DNA of 64,000 nt from Clostridia bacterium (GCA_017481495.1 JAFUPC010000085.1:1-64000); one strand, 5' to 3'; shown: positions 43,493 to 53,015, numbered from the stretch's first letter. Numbers and translations: made by a program. Notes: generated by a model not told the origin, from the sequence alone.

Positions 43493-45652
43493 ATGATGAG
43501 AATGGAACCCATCGAAAAATGGATCTGGCTGCCGCGTGAGCAGTATCCCGAACACCAGACCACCGCGCTGACGATTTCCGACAAGCCGGAGACATATGCC
43601 GTTGCAGAGGTCAAGAAGACCTTTGAGACGGGGAAAGCCATCCGTTCGGCTGTGGTACGGTTTTCCGCGGATACGGCGTTTGTGCTGTATCTGGACGGAA
43701 AGCATCTGGCGACAGGCCCCTCCAGCATCGGCGGCGACTTTCTGTTCAATGACCGCGTGTACCCCCAGCAGTATGCAACCCGACTGCGGCTGACCTCGCT
43801 TGACTGCCCGGCGTTTGACCGCGGCACGCTTGACGTGCGGGCGATGGTCAAGATGCAGTCCACAAGAATGTTTGAAATGTCGCACGGACACGGCGGCTTC
43901 TTCTTTTGCGCACACGTCACGTTCGCGGACGGCACGAAGACCGTGCTTCTCTCCGACGAGACCTGGGACATCCGCTATCTCGGCGCGTACCGCCCGTATG
44001 CGTATGACGGAACCGTCCCGGCAGGCGAGTGGGTCAAGGCGGAGAACACTGCCAACATCTGGCACAGCATCACCTCCCCGCTGGAACCGTGTACCGAATT
44101 CCCCGTTGTACCCGAAAACAATACCGTTACCGTCGCGCCCGGCGAGACCGTTGAGTGCGTGATGATGCTTGACAAAATTTATGCGTGCTATCTGACAGCC
44201 GACGTGAAAACCGCTTCTCCGCTCCATGTGCAGGTCAACTGCTTTGAGACCGACGAGGGCGGTTCGGGTGAGCATTATGTTTTCACAGAAGATACCGCTT
44301 ACCGCGGCTTTGACATCCATTCCGCAGGCGGTCTGCGCGTGAAAGCGGAAAACAAGGGCGAGTCCCCGGCGACACTTTCGATGGGCATCATCGCAACGCA
44401 TTATCCCGTCCATGTTCATGCAAAGACTGTGACAAGTGACGACGACTTAAATCTTGTTACCGACGTCTGCGCGCACACCCTGCAATACTGCCGTCAGACC
44501 CTGCATCTCGACAGCCCGCGCCACTGCGAACCGATGGCGTGTACCGGCGACTATTACATCGAAGCGCTGATGACCCAGTTCACGTTCGGCGACCAGACCC
44601 TTTCCGCCTTTGACGTACGCAGAACGGCACAGCTGCTCCGCTACCGCGACGGCAGAATGTTCCACACGACCTATTCCCTCATCTGGGTGCAGATGCTCTG
44701 GGATGTCTATATGCTGACCGGCGACAAGACCCTGCTTTCCGACTGTGAAGATGCGCTCTGCATTCTGCTCGAACGCTTTGCGACCTACATGGGCGAGAAC
44801 GGCATTCTCGAATATCCGCCGGACTATATGTTCATCGACTGGCTCTATCCGGACGGCATCAATCTGCACCACCCGCCGAAGGCACTCGGTCAGTCCTGCC
44901 TCAATATGTATTACTACGGCGCGCTCCGCACCGCAGTGAAGATCTACCGGGAGCTGGACGAGGGTGCGATGGCAAGGATGAATGCCGCTGCCGCTGAACG
45001 TCTGCAGTCCGCCGTCTGTGCGCTTCTCTATGATAAGGAACGCGGTCTGTTCTTTGAGGGGCTGAACACCCCGACCGCGGAGCATCTCGTCAACGACTGG
45101 TCGATGCCGAAGAACATTGAGAAGCGTTACTACCGCAAGCACGCAAACATTCTCGCCGCGTATTTCGGCATCGTTGACCACGACACCGCCGTTTCTCTCC
45201 TTGATAAGGTCATGACGGATGATTCGCTTGGCGATGTCCAGCCGTACTTTGCGCATTTCCTGCTCGATGCCGTTTACAGAAACGGTCTGCGCGAAAAATA
45301 CACAAGACAGATCCTTGAACAGTGGGTCGCACCGTGCAAGGAATGCCCCAAGGGACTTGCGGAAGGCTTCATCGCGCCGGAAGGCTATCACTTCGACCAC
45401 AGCCACGCATGGGGCGGCACACCCGCATATGCCCTGCCGCTGGCACTGTCCGGTCTGACCATTCTCACGCCGGGGTATGCAAAGATCAACCTCTGCCCCA
45501 AGCTTCTGGGGCTTGATTCCGCCCATGTAGAGATTCCCACGCCGCGCGGCATGATCGTCATCGACATGAAGCGCGATGAAAACGGAAAGCAGGTAAACGA
45601 CTTCCGCGTTCCCGACGGCGTCATTGTCTGCGACTACGAAGACGAGGAATGA
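43493..45652 (+). CDS. Alpha-L-rhamnosidase-like glycoside hydrolase (GH78 type)
   Basis: 719 residues, no signal peptide, so cytosolic. N-terminal beta-sandwich region (about 1-300: AEVKKTFETGKAIRSAVVRF, FVLYLDGKHLATGPS) precedes a six-hairpin (alpha/alpha)6 barrel: CRQTLHLDSPRHCEPMACTG, which aligns with the catalytic Asp-X-X-X-X-Arg-Asp-Glu region of GH78, though the residues differ, and HAWGGTPAYALPLALSGL near the end. The final beta domain has GLDSAHVEIPTPRGMI. The substrate may be rhamnose or another deoxysugar. First gene of an operon; the ATG at 43493 has AAAGGAGA, and the next gene starts three bases after its stop. Confidence 0.85.
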   Translation: MMRMEPIEKWIWLPREQYPEHQTTALTISDKPETYAVAEVKKTFETGKAIRSAVVRFSADTAFVLYLDGKHLATGPSSIGGDFLFNDRVYPQQYATRLRLTSLDCPAFDRGTLDVRAMVKMQSTRMFEMSHGHGGFFFCAHVTFADGTKTVLLSDETWDIRYLGAYRPYAYDGTVPAGEWVKAENTANIWHSITSPLEPCTEFPVVPENNTVTVAPGETVECVMMLDKIYACYLTADVKTASPLHVQVNCFETDEGGSGEHYVFTEDTAYRGFDIHSAGGLRVKAENKGESPATLSMGIIATHYPVHVHAKTVTSDDDLNLVTDVCAHTLQYCRQTLHLDSPRHCEPMACTGDYYIEALMTQFTFGDQTLSAFDVRRTAQLLRYRDGRMFHTTYSLIWVQMLWDVYMLTGDKTLLSDCEDALCILLERFATYMGENGILEYPPDYMFIDWLYPDGINLHHPPKALGQSCLNMYYYGALRTAVKIYRELDEGAMARMNAAAAERLQSAVCALLYDKERGLFFEGLNTPTAEHLVNDWSMPKNIEKRYYRKHANILAAYFGIVDHDTAVSLLDKVMTDDSLGDVQPYFAHFLLDAVYRNGLREKYTRQILEQWVAPCKECPKGLAEGFIAPEGYHFDHSHAWGGTPAYALPLALSGLTILTPGYAKINLCPKLLGLDSAHVEIPTPRGMIVIDMKRDENGKQVNDFRVPDGVIVCDYEDEE

Positions 45653-45655
45653 AAT

Positions 45656-47401
45656 ATGAATACATATAAGCTTACCCACAGTGACACGTTCACTGTATCC
45701 TATACCGAAACCACCCTTTCCCCCGGCATCGAGCTCGTTCACCTGACGGCGGATGCAAAGGGCGATGCGGCGACACTGGAAATCAAGCTGTCCCGTCTCA
45801 TTCCCGACATCGGTGTTCACGCGCTGTGGGGGCCGCTCAATTATCACGGAAAGACGATTATGCCCAACTGGGGCGGGTATTTCAATTCCTGCGCCATGTC
45901 CGGTGCACCCGTCATGTCGGCACTCGGCTATGACGACGGCAACCGCCTCACCCTTGCCTGCTCCGACGCAAAGAACGCCGTGCGGATGCACACGGGTCTC
46001 GTGGAGGAAAACGGTTGTCTTGACACGGTCGTTATCATCAATGTCGGCTGTGCTGTGTCCCACTACGAAGCGGATATCCGCATTGACACGCGCACGGACG
46101 TGAAATTCTACCGCGCGGTCGATGACGTTGTGAAATGGTGGGAAACCTACGACGGCTACGCACCCGCCATTGTTCCGGACGATGCGAAAATGCCCCTTTA
46201 CTCCGCGTGGTATTCCTACCATCAGCAGGTGGACGTTCCCGCCATTGTTGAGGAATGCCGGAATTTTGCCACCGCCGGATGCCGCGTTCTGATTGTGGAC
46301 GACGGATGGCAGACCGACGACAACGCCCGCGGGTATGACTACTGCGGCGACTGGCGGCCGACGACCGCAAAGGTTCCCGACATGAAAGCGTTCGTCGATG
46401 CGGTGCATGAGACCGGCATGAAGTTCATGCTGTGGTACTCCGTGCCGTTCGTCGGCGAATATACCGATGCGTGGGAGCACTTCAAGGACAAAATGCTTTA
46501 CTGTGCGGCGGGCAAGACCCATGTGCTTGACCCCCGTTATCCCGAGGTGCGCGAATATCTCATTTCCCTTTACAAAAACGCTGTGCTCGACTGGGGTCTT
46601 GACGGCTTCAAGCTCGACTTTGTGGACTCATTCCGCCAGTCGGAGACCGTGCGGGACGGCATGGACTATGTTTCCGTCTACGATGCGGTCGACCGTCTCT
46701 TAAAGGATGTCATGCAGACCCTGCGGGCATTGAATCCCGATATTTTAGTCGAATTCCGTCAGTCCTACATGGGACCGCTCATGCGCACGTTCGGCAATAT
46801 GATCCGTGTCGGCGACTGCCCGTGCGACAGCTATTCCAACCGTATGGGTTCCCTCTCCCTGCGCATGACAAGCGGTCATACTGCCGTGCATTCCGATATG
46901 GTCATGTGGCATTACGACGAAACACCCGAGCAGGCGGCGTTCCAGCTGACCCATGTGCTCTTTGCCGTGCCGCAGATCTCCACAAAGTGGCATCTGATGT
47001 CCGAGGGACAGAAAAAGATGGTTTCCGCCTACACTGCCCTGTGGACAAAATACCGCGGTACGCTCCTTTCGGGCGAAATGCTTTATAAAAATTACGCCGC
47101 CAACTTCCCTTATGTCTCGGCAAGAAGCGAGAAAACGCAGATCGGCGCGGTCTATGCGGGTCTGTGCGCGTACATCGAGGTGCCGACCGAGGAAATTGTG
47201 CTTGTCAACGCAAGCCTTGACCGCCGCATCCTTCTTGATCTCCGCAAAAAATGCGCGTATACCTATGAGATCCGCGACTGCATGGGCAATGCGGTCGGAA
47301 ACGGATATGTATCTTTTGACGACGGCGGGCAGATGCTCCCTGTCATCGAAAATGTCCCCGTCAACGGTGTTGTCATTCTGACGCAGAAAGGAAACGGCTG
47401 A
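45656..47401 (+). CDS. Alpha-galactosidase-like glycoside hydrolase (GH36, clan GH-D)
   Basis: 581 residues, no signal peptide. (Beta/alpha)8 barrel from about 170: PLYSAWYSYHQQVDV, LIVDDGWQTDDNARGYDYCG and DWRPTTAKVPDMKAFVDAVH. Expected nucleophile Asp321 in DGFKLDFVDSF and acid/base Asp387 in RVGDCPCDSYSNR, both present. The N-terminal 165 residues are a shortened beta domain, and the enzyme is shorter than classical GH36 (about 730). It likely releases galactose or a related sugar from oligosaccharides in the cytosol. Second gene of the operon, starting four bases after the first; the third gene begins one base after its stop. Confidence 0.87.
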   Translation: MNTYKLTHSDTFTVSYTETTLSPGIELVHLTADAKGDAATLEIKLSRLIPDIGVHALWGPLNYHGKTIMPNWGGYFNSCAMSGAPVMSALGYDDGNRLTLACSDAKNAVRMHTGLVEENGCLDTVVIINVGCAVSHYEADIRIDTRTDVKFYRAVDDVVKWWETYDGYAPAIVPDDAKMPLYSAWYSYHQQVDVPAIVEECRNFATAGCRVLIVDDGWQTDDNARGYDYCGDWRPTTAKVPDMKAFVDAVHETGMKFMLWYSVPFVGEYTDAWEHFKDKMLYCAAGKTHVLDPRYPEVREYLISLYKNAVLDWGLDGFKLDFVDSFRQSETVRDGMDYVSVYDAVDRLLKDVMQTLRALNPDILVEFRQSYMGPLMRTFGNMIRVGDCPCDSYSNRMGSLSLRMTSGHTAVHSDMVMWHYDETPEQAAFQLTHVLFAVPQISTKWHLMSEGQKKMVSAYTALWTKYRGTLLSGEMLYKNYAANFPYVSARSEKTQIGAVYAGLCAYIEVPTEEIVLVNASLDRRILLDLRKKCAYTYEIRDCMGNAVGNGYVSFDDGGQMLPVIENVPVNGVVILTQKGNG

Positions 47402-47402
47402 T

Positions 47403-49373
47403 ATGGCACGCTGGCATATTACAAAAGGGAAAAATGCCGTCCGCTGGGATGTCGCGCCCGGCGACCTTCACACGGATGACCTGGAAATGGCGGGATACGG
47501 CTGTGCGCAGGTGGTCATTTACGGGCAGGATGAGAACGGATTTGTGCTCACCCATCACCCGGTCTTCCCGACCCTGCGCGCCCGCCCGAACAACACCCAC
47601 GCCTCCTATCAGGTGCGCATTCCGCGGGAATCGCTCCCGCAGTTATATATGGACGGCAGTCCGGCTGTGGAAACTCTGCAATATGCGGAGCTTGACGGAA
47701 CGGTTCTGCTCGTTACAAAAACCGCGAATGGCTGTACCGTTTCCCATCGCTGTTTTCCGGACACGGAGAAACGGCTGTGCTTTGAGCTTGTTTCCGTGAC
47801 AAACGACAGCGATGCCCCGGTGTCGCTCACCGTCTCGACCCCGCCCCGGTGCATCGACCGTATGATGGGGCCGATGGGCATCAATCTGATCGAATATGCA
47901 ACGGATTTTGCGCCGGTGTCCATCGCACCCGGGGTCACACTTGCACCCGGGGTCACACTTGCACCCGGGGTCACACTTGCACCCGGGGAAACGTATTCCT
48001 ATTCCGTCGCCATCTCCGGCCGCGTGGCAAACGAACCGGTTCCATACACAAAACCGGATGCGGCACTCTGCGCGCGCCTTGAAAAAATACGCACGCTCAC
48101 CGCGCCGATGCAGCTTGATACCGGAAACGAAATTCTTGACACGATGTTCCGCTTTGCCGGTCTGCGCGCGGGCGAGAGTGTCTTTGAAACGCGCTTCGGA
48201 TACGGAAAGCTCCATTCGCCCGGCGGATTCAACTATTACGCGGCGACCTGGTGCAACGACGAGGTCGAATACGCGGGTCCTTATTTTGCCTACACGGGCG
48301 ACCGTGATCTGCTTGATGCCGCGATGAATGCTTACCGGATGTACATTCCGTTCATGTGCGACGACTACTGTCCGATTCCGTCCTCCGTCATTGCGGAGGG
48401 GGTGGACTATTGGAACGGTGCCGGCGACCGCGGTGATGCGGCGATGTATCTTTACGGTGCCGCACGGTTCGTCCTGACCGCAGGACGGCGTGAATGGGCA
48501 GAGGAACTGCTACCCGCCATCCGCTGGTGCGCGGAATACTGTGAACGAAAGAAAACGCCGGACGGTGTCATCGCTTCCGACTCCGATGAGTTGGAGGGAC
48601 GGTTCCCCGCCGGAGATGCGAATCTCTGCACCTCCTCCCTTGCGTATGCGGGACTTGGCTATCTTTCCGCCCTGGAGCGGGAGATCGGCGACCCCGTACA
48701 AGCGGACGTGTATCTTTCTCGCGCCGAAGCACTCGGTGGTGCGATGGATGCGCATTTCGGCGTTCAGCCGGGGACGGATGCTTTGCACGGATTCGGTACT
48801 TACCGTTATTACGACGGGTGCGAAAAACTGCGCTCGTGGATCTGTATGCCCCTGTGTGTGGGGCTGTACGGCCGCGCCGGGGAAACGGCAGATGCGCTCT
48901 GCTCGGAACATCTCCGCCGCCCCGACGGTTTTCTGACCGAGGAGGGCTCGACGACCATCTGGGATCGTTCCACGCTGTACGCCCTGCGTGGCATTTTCGC
49001 CGCCGGGAAAACGGAAACGGCTTTGCCGCTTCTGCTCCGCTATTCCGAAAACCGCCTGCTCTGCGACCGCGTTCCGTATGCGGTGGAAGCCTATCCCGAG
49101 GGCGGACGGCGCCAGCTTTCCGGTGAATCCGCGTTGTACCGCAAGGTCATCACGGAGGGCATTCTGTGCCTGAACCCGACCGGGCTTCACACCTTTACCG
49201 TCAAGCCGACCCTGCCCCGGGGTCTTGACCATGTGTATCTGTGCGACATCCGCGCACACGGAATTTCCTTTGATATTTTCTGTGAGCATGACGGATACCG
49301 CGTGGTGCGTTCGGACGGCGTTCTGCTTGCCGCAGGCGCAAACGGGGAGCTGCGGGAGATTTCCGCTGTCTGA
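47403..49373 (+). CDS. Six-hairpin glycosidase-like protein with an internal 18-base tandem repeat
   Basis: 656 residues, no signal peptide. The N-terminal beta part (about 1-225) ends with IAPGVTL-APGVTL-APGVTL-APGETYSYS, encoded by tandem 18-base units at 47925-47988. The rest is an (alpha/alpha)6 barrel type: DTMFRFAGLRAGESVFETRF, HSPGGFNYYAATWCNDEVEY, GVDYWNGAGDRGDAAMYLYG, and LHTFTVKPTLPRG in the final beta domain. This resembles GH78, GH95 or related families; Glu/Asp in WCNDEVEY and DRGDAA are candidates for catalysis. Last of the operon, probably acting on the same oligosaccharides as its partners. Family assignment is uncertain. Confidence 0.78.
   Translation: MARWHITKGKNAVRWDVAPGDLHTDDLEMAGYGCAQVVIYGQDENGFVLTHHPVFPTLRARPNNTHASYQVRIPRESLPQLYMDGSPAVETLQYAELDGTVLLVTKTANGCTVSHRCFPDTEKRLCFELVSVTNDSDAPVSLTVSTPPRCIDRMMGPMGINLIEYATDFAPVSIAPGVTLAPGVTLAPGVTLAPGETYSYSVAISGRVANEPVPYTKPDAALCARLEKIRTLTAPMQLDTGNEILDTMFRFAGLRAGESVFETRFGYGKLHSPGGFNYYAATWCNDEVEYAGPYFAYTGDRDLLDAAMNAYRMYIPFMCDDYCPIPSSVIAEGVDYWNGAGDRGDAAMYLYGAARFVLTAGRREWAEELLPAIRWCAEYCERKKTPDGVIASDSDELEGRFPAGDANLCTSSLAYAGLGYLSALEREIGDPVQADVYLSRAEALGGAMDAHFGVQPGTDALHGFGTYRYYDGCEKLRSWICMPLCVGLYGRAGETADALCSEHLRRPDGFLTEEGSTTIWDRSTLYALRGIFAAGKTETALPLLLRYSENRLLCDRVPYAVEAYPEGGRRQLSGESALYRKVITEGILCLNPTGLHTFTVKPTLPRGLDHVYLCDIRAHGISFDIFCEHDGYRVVRSDGVLLAAGANGELREISAV
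47925..47988 (+). repeat. 18-base tandem repeat, about 3.6 copies, in coding sequence
   Basis: Three identical units GCACCCGGGGTCACACTT at 47925, 47943 and 47961, then GCACCCGGGG at 47979. The reading frame is kept because 18 is a multiple of three. Confidence 0.93.
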
Positions 49374-49403
49374 TTTTATCATTATCAAAAAGAGCAATTT
49401 TTC

Positions 49404-50195
49404 ATGATACAAGAACAATTTTCAAATCCCCGTTCCCTGTTCCTGCGCGGAATGCGGGACGGGGTGCCGATCGGACTGGGGTATCTTTCCGTGTCGTTTG
49501 CGTTCGGCATCACGGCGGTGTCCCGCGGTGTACCCGCGTGGATCGCGCTTCTCATTTCCATGACCAACGTCACCTCCGCAGGACAGCTTGCAGGGCTTGA
49601 TTTGATGGTCATCGGCTGTACGATGGGAGAAATGATTCTGACGCAGTGCGTCATCAATATGCGGTACGCGCTGATGAGCGTGTCGCTGTCGCAGAAGTTT
49701 GACAAGAGCGTGCGCCTGTGTGACCGATTTCTCATCGCGTTCTGCAACACCGACGAGGTGTTTGCCGTTGCATCGGGACAGCCGGGACTCGTCGGGCGGT
49801 GGTATCTGTTCGGTCTCATCATTCCGCCTTACGTCGGCTGGTCGGCAGGAACGCTCATCGGCTCCGTCGCATCGGGCATTCTTCCCGAAAGTGTGATGGC
49901 GGCGCTGGGCATTGCCATTTACGGAATGTTCGTCGCCATTGTCATTCCGCCCGCGAAAACGAGCCGTGCGGTCGCGCTGGTGCTGGGCGGCGCGGTGCTC
50001 ATGTCGTGCGCGTTCCGCTATCTGCCGGTTTTGAACACCGTTTCCTCCGGCTTTGTCATCATCATCTGTGCCATCGTTGCCGCCGCGCTCGGTGCGGTCT
50101 TTGCGCCGGTACAAGAGGAAGAAACGACGGAAAATCCTGCGGAGATCTCGCAGGAAGCACCTGTTTCCGGTGAGACCGGGGAGGTATCAAAATGA
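49404..50195 (+). CDS. azlC: AzlC-type branched-chain amino acid exporter subunit
   Basis: 263 residues with about seven or eight membrane segments. FLRGMRDGVPIGLGYLSVSFAFG, TNVTSAGQLAGLDLM, GCTMGEMILTQCVINMRYALMSVSL and CNTDEVFAVA are AzlC-family features. With AzlD it forms an exporter for branched-chain amino acids or analogues such as 4-azaleucine. A hydrophilic Glu/Thr-rich tail of about 30 residues follows the last helix. It starts 30 bases after the glycosidase operon; no clear ribosome site beyond weak AAAGAG. Its TGA overlaps the azlD ATG. Confidence 0.92.
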   Translation: MIQEQFSNPRSLFLRGMRDGVPIGLGYLSVSFAFGITAVSRGVPAWIALLISMTNVTSAGQLAGLDLMVIGCTMGEMILTQCVINMRYALMSVSLSQKFDKSVRLCDRFLIAFCNTDEVFAVASGQPGLVGRWYLFGLIIPPYVGWSAGTLIGSVASGILPESVMAALGIAIYGMFVAIVIPPAKTSRAVALVLGGAVLMSCAFRYLPVLNTVSSGFVIIICAIVAAALGAVFAPVQEEETTENPAEISQEAPVSGETGEVSK

Positions 50196-50515
50196 CCCAG
50201 AGCATTCCGATGCTGATCCTCTACACGCTTGTGATGGCGGGGGTGACCTATCTCATCCGCATGGTGCCGCTGGTACTCATCCGCCACCCCATCAAAAGCC
50301 GCTTCATCAAATCCTTTCTCTACTACGTTCCCTACGCCGTGCTGGGCGCTATGACCTTCCCGGCGATCCTCTATTCCACCTCCCATATCGCATCCGCCGC
50401 CGCAGGACTGCTCGTGTCCGTCGTTCTCGCCTTTTTCGGCCGGGGACTTCTGACCGTTGCGGTCTCCGCCTGCGTGACGGTTTACGTCGCGGAATGGATT
50501 TTATTACTGTTATAA
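50192..50515 (+). CDS. azlD: AzlD-type branched-chain amino acid exporter subunit
   Basis: 107 residues, four membrane segments. The four-base ATGA overlap with azlC shows translational coupling. VMAGVTYLIRMVPLVLI and FLYYVPYAVLGAMTFPAIL are typical of AzlD, the small partner needed for AzlC export activity. Nothing unusual in length or order. Confidence 0.92.
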   Translation: MTQSIPMLILYTLVMAGVTYLIRMVPLVLIRHPIKSRFIKSFLYYVPYAVLGAMTFPAILYSTSHIASAAAGLLVSVVLAFFGRGLLTVAVSACVTVYVAEWILLLL

Positions 50516-50552
50516 TTCTACCAATACCATATCAAGGAGCAAACAAACAATT

Positions 50553-51233
50553 ATGATTCGCTATCAGGACTATTTACTGCCCGAAACCACCCACACCCGC
50601 GAGAACACGGAATGGTCGATCTCCTATTCCTTCAACGCCCGCGACACGGAAACGCCCCGTGTTCTGCTCATCGGCGACTCCATCTGCAACGCTTATCAGA
50701 CCGTTGTCGGCGAACGTCTCTCCGACTGCGCCAACGTCACGTTCTGGGCAAGCTCGAAATGCGTGACCGACCCCGACTATCTGCGGGAGCTGGACTATCT
50801 GCTTGACTCGTATTGGTACGATGCCATCTGCTTCAACAACGGTCTGCACAGTCTGACCGCCTCCCCCGACGAATGGGAAGAAGCCTACGCAAACACTGTG
50901 CGCTTCATCTCCGACAAATGCAAGGGCATTCCGATGTTCCTCGTTCTCTCCACCCCGATCGCCGACCGCGACAAGAACGCGATCGTGGAACGGTACAACG
51001 ATTTCGTGCTCGGCTTCGCCGCAAAGAAAGGTCTCCCCGTCATTGATCTGTGGTCTCCGATGTCCGCGCTCAACAAGCGGGAATTCATGAAAGACACGTT
51101 CCACTGGAAGACCCCCGCTGTGGTTCAGCAGGCGGAAATCATCGCCGATGCGCTTCGGCCCCTTGTCACGCCGGCGGTGGAAGAGGAGGAAGAAGCGGTT
51201 GAGGAGCCGGCTTCTTCTGCCAAGGAAGAATAA
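50553..51233 (+). CDS. SGNH/GDSL-family hydrolase
   Basis: 226 residues, no signal peptide. Block I VLLIGDSICNAY holds the nucleophile Ser (about residue 42); block III is FNNGLHSLT, with Asn-Gly-Leu-His in place of Gly-X-Asn-Asp; block V DTFHW gives the catalytic Asp and His. The SGNH fold acts on esters such as acetylated sugars, which would fit the preceding glycosidases. The last 25 residues are acidic and low in complexity. Starts at 50553 after AAGGAG, 37 bases after azlD. After it lies about 790 bases of repeat-rich non-coding DNA. Confidence 0.87.
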   Translation: MIRYQDYLLPETTHTRENTEWSISYSFNARDTETPRVLLIGDSICNAYQTVVGERLSDCANVTFWASSKCVTDPDYLRELDYLLDSYWYDAICFNNGLHSLTASPDEWEEAYANTVRFISDKCKGIPMFLVLSTPIADRDKNAIVERYNDFVLGFAAKKGLPVIDLWSPMSALNKREFMKDTFHWKTPAVVQQAEIIADALRPLVTPAVEEEEEAVEEPASSAKEE

Positions 51234-51338
51234 GATTTTTCTGTTTTTGTTTTTTCAAGCCTTTGAAAGACTCAACTCTTTTCGCATCGCGATTTTGGTT
51301 CCTTGTAAGGAAACAATTTGCTTCTTTGCTTCCCGGAC

Positions 51339-51700
51339 ATTCTTACCTGAAATGGATGGGAAGAAACGGACACTCTTTACTTCGGTTTGACGTATAAGTT
51401 ACAATAGAATATTTCTGAATACAAAAGGATTTATGCCGCAAAAAGCAAGATATAAATCCTTTTTTGTATCTGAATTACATGAAACCGAAGTGATAAGTGC
51501 CGCTTCCCACCCATTCATTGCCAGAGTAAGGAAATCAAGGAAACCAAAGATTCCAATTTTCGCTGTAAGCGCCCCTGTGTTCGGCGGGATTCCGGGTTGT
51601 CGGAGCTCCGTCTATATATTTTGACCGCAGGGCAAATAAATCCAGCGGGTCGATAGCGCGCTCGATAGGAACGGTTTTGCCATTCCTGGGTTACATTTCT
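51339..51700. repeat. Mosaic repeat block with inverted M4 copies around a hairpin
   Basis: M4 occurs inverted at 51339-51388 and direct at 51482-51535. Between them AAAAGGATTTAT (51423-51434) pairs with 51452-51463 and is followed by a T-run. From about 51555 to 51660 the sequence is similar to 43115-43225. No gene was found in 51234-52025. Confidence 0.78.
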
Positions 51701-51831
51701 CTCGCGTTGGAAAGAAAGTAGCATCCCCTCTCGCCATCGCGGGAGTTCATGTTCCTTACAAGGAACCTAAATCGCGGGTGCGTAGAGATTTGCGCTTTCC
51801 AAAGCATTGAAAACCGATGCCAATTGTTACG

Positions 51832-52000
51832 TCGGGAGTAAAAACAGTAGTACAGCGTATTTTCCGCCGTCATACTCTCCCGTCCCCACGTTCAACTTCG
51901 TTGAACAAACCGCGCGGAGGAGGACTTCCGCGCGTGCCGGACACTTTCTGCGAGAGTGCAGATGCTTCTGCGAACACTTTTCTGATCCGCGGGAAGCAGA
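51832..52000 (+). repeat. Mosaic repeat block with two M1 copies
   Basis: M1-like sequence starts at 51832 and again at 51950 (GCGAGAGTGCAGATGCTTCTGCGAA). Hairpins between them include GTTCAAC-TTC-GTTGAAC and CGCGCGGA...TCCGCGCG at about 51889-51935. The block ends close to the stop of the PG-binding gene. Confidence 0.7.
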
Positions 52001-52025
52001 TACAAAGTCATGGGGAGAAAGTGCG

Positions 52026-53015
52026 TCAAAATCCCGGGAGGAGACTTTCCACAACCCCGGAAAGCATCGCCCCGTTTTCGACATTGCAGATGGCATCTTC
52101 CGCCGCACGGCGTAGAATACCGTCATCCATCGGCACAACACTGTCAAATGCGCCGAGGGCGGCGCACACAGCCGCAAGGGCGTCTGCATCGGTCAGCAGG
52201 ATCTCTGCACAGGCGGTCAACGTGCAGAGGTCATCCGCCTCCGGACAGGCGCGGCGGATTCCGTCAAGAGCGCCGACGAGCATCATCACGCGCAGGTCGT
52301 ATACCGCGGCGGATGCCGCATCGCAGATGGTTTCGGGGGTGGATAATCCCAATGCACAGCGGGTCGCAAAATCGGCATTTCCCGTTGCGCACAAGCCGTG
52401 TGTCCGCTGGAACAGGATGAGCGCATCACGCAGGGTTCCGTCAGTGACGATGCCGTCGCAGACAGCGTTATCCGCGGCAAGACATCCTGCCGTTGTCAGT
52501 GCGGTGCGGAGCGGTTCCGACAGTGACTCCGAATTTTCTTCTCCCTCCATTATCATCGTTTCGCCTTTGGCAAAGTACGACAGCGCCGCAGAAACGGCTC
52601 CGGTGCAGATGCCGTCGGCGTTCAGACCCATGTCCTCCTGAAAGCGTTTAACGGCGGAGGCAGTGGCGAGGGTATAGATGCCGGTTTTGTCACCGGGGTC
52701 ATAGCCGAGGATGCGCAGATCGTCCTGCACGGCGGTAACCGCGTGTCCTCTATCCCCGCGGGAGAGGAAGACGGGGACATCTGCGGTTTCTCCTTCCCAC
52801 GCGCCGTCGTCCCATTCCCCCTCTTCTTCCGTCGGCACATCGTCTGTCTGTTCCGCATCCGCCGTGACAGCGACCCCGGCTGTCTTTCTGTCTGAGAGAT
52901 TCCAGAAAAGCAGACACCCCGCGAGCATGACGAGGAGAAGTACGGAAAACGCATACAGAGATGCGTTCGGGGAAACAAAAAAACGATTTTTTCGGATGCG
53001 GGGCGTTTTGCGCAT
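52026..53015 (-). CDS. Membrane-anchored peptidoglycan-binding-domain protein
   Basis: 329 residues. A short basic N-terminus, one membrane segment (about 18-40, ASLYAFSVLLLVMLAGCLLF), an acidic linker rich in Glu/Asp/Trp, then a PG_binding_1 domain (about 83-150: LSRGDRGHAVTAVQDDLRIL, GYDPGDKTGIYTLATASAVK). A second, weaker repeat of the domain lies near 168-225. The remaining helical part is unrecognised. Likely outside the membrane, in contact with the wall. AAAGGAG precedes the ATG at 53015. Its stop lies close to the mosaic repeat block. The hypothetical protein gene 30 bases upstream is probably in the same unit. Confidence 0.83.
   Translation of the reverse strand: MRKTPRIRKNRFFVSPNASLYAFSVLLLVMLAGCLLFWNLSDRKTAGVAVTADAEQTDDVPTEEEGEWDDGAWEGETADVPVFLSRGDRGHAVTAVQDDLRILGYDPGDKTGIYTLATASAVKRFQEDMGLNADGICTGAVSAALSYFAKGETMIMEGEENSESLSEPLRTALTTAGCLAADNAVCDGIVTDGTLRDALILFQRTHGLCATGNADFATRCALGLSTPETICDAASAAVYDLRVMMLVGALDGIRRACPEADDLCTLTACAEILLTDADALAAVCAALGAFDSVVPMDDGILRRAAEDAICNVENGAMLSGVVESLLPGF

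Noticed and set aside
51807..52641. Plus-strand frames across the repeat block and PG-binding gene
   Set aside because: They start in repeat DNA, run antisense to a gene with a recognised domain, and lack ribosome sites.
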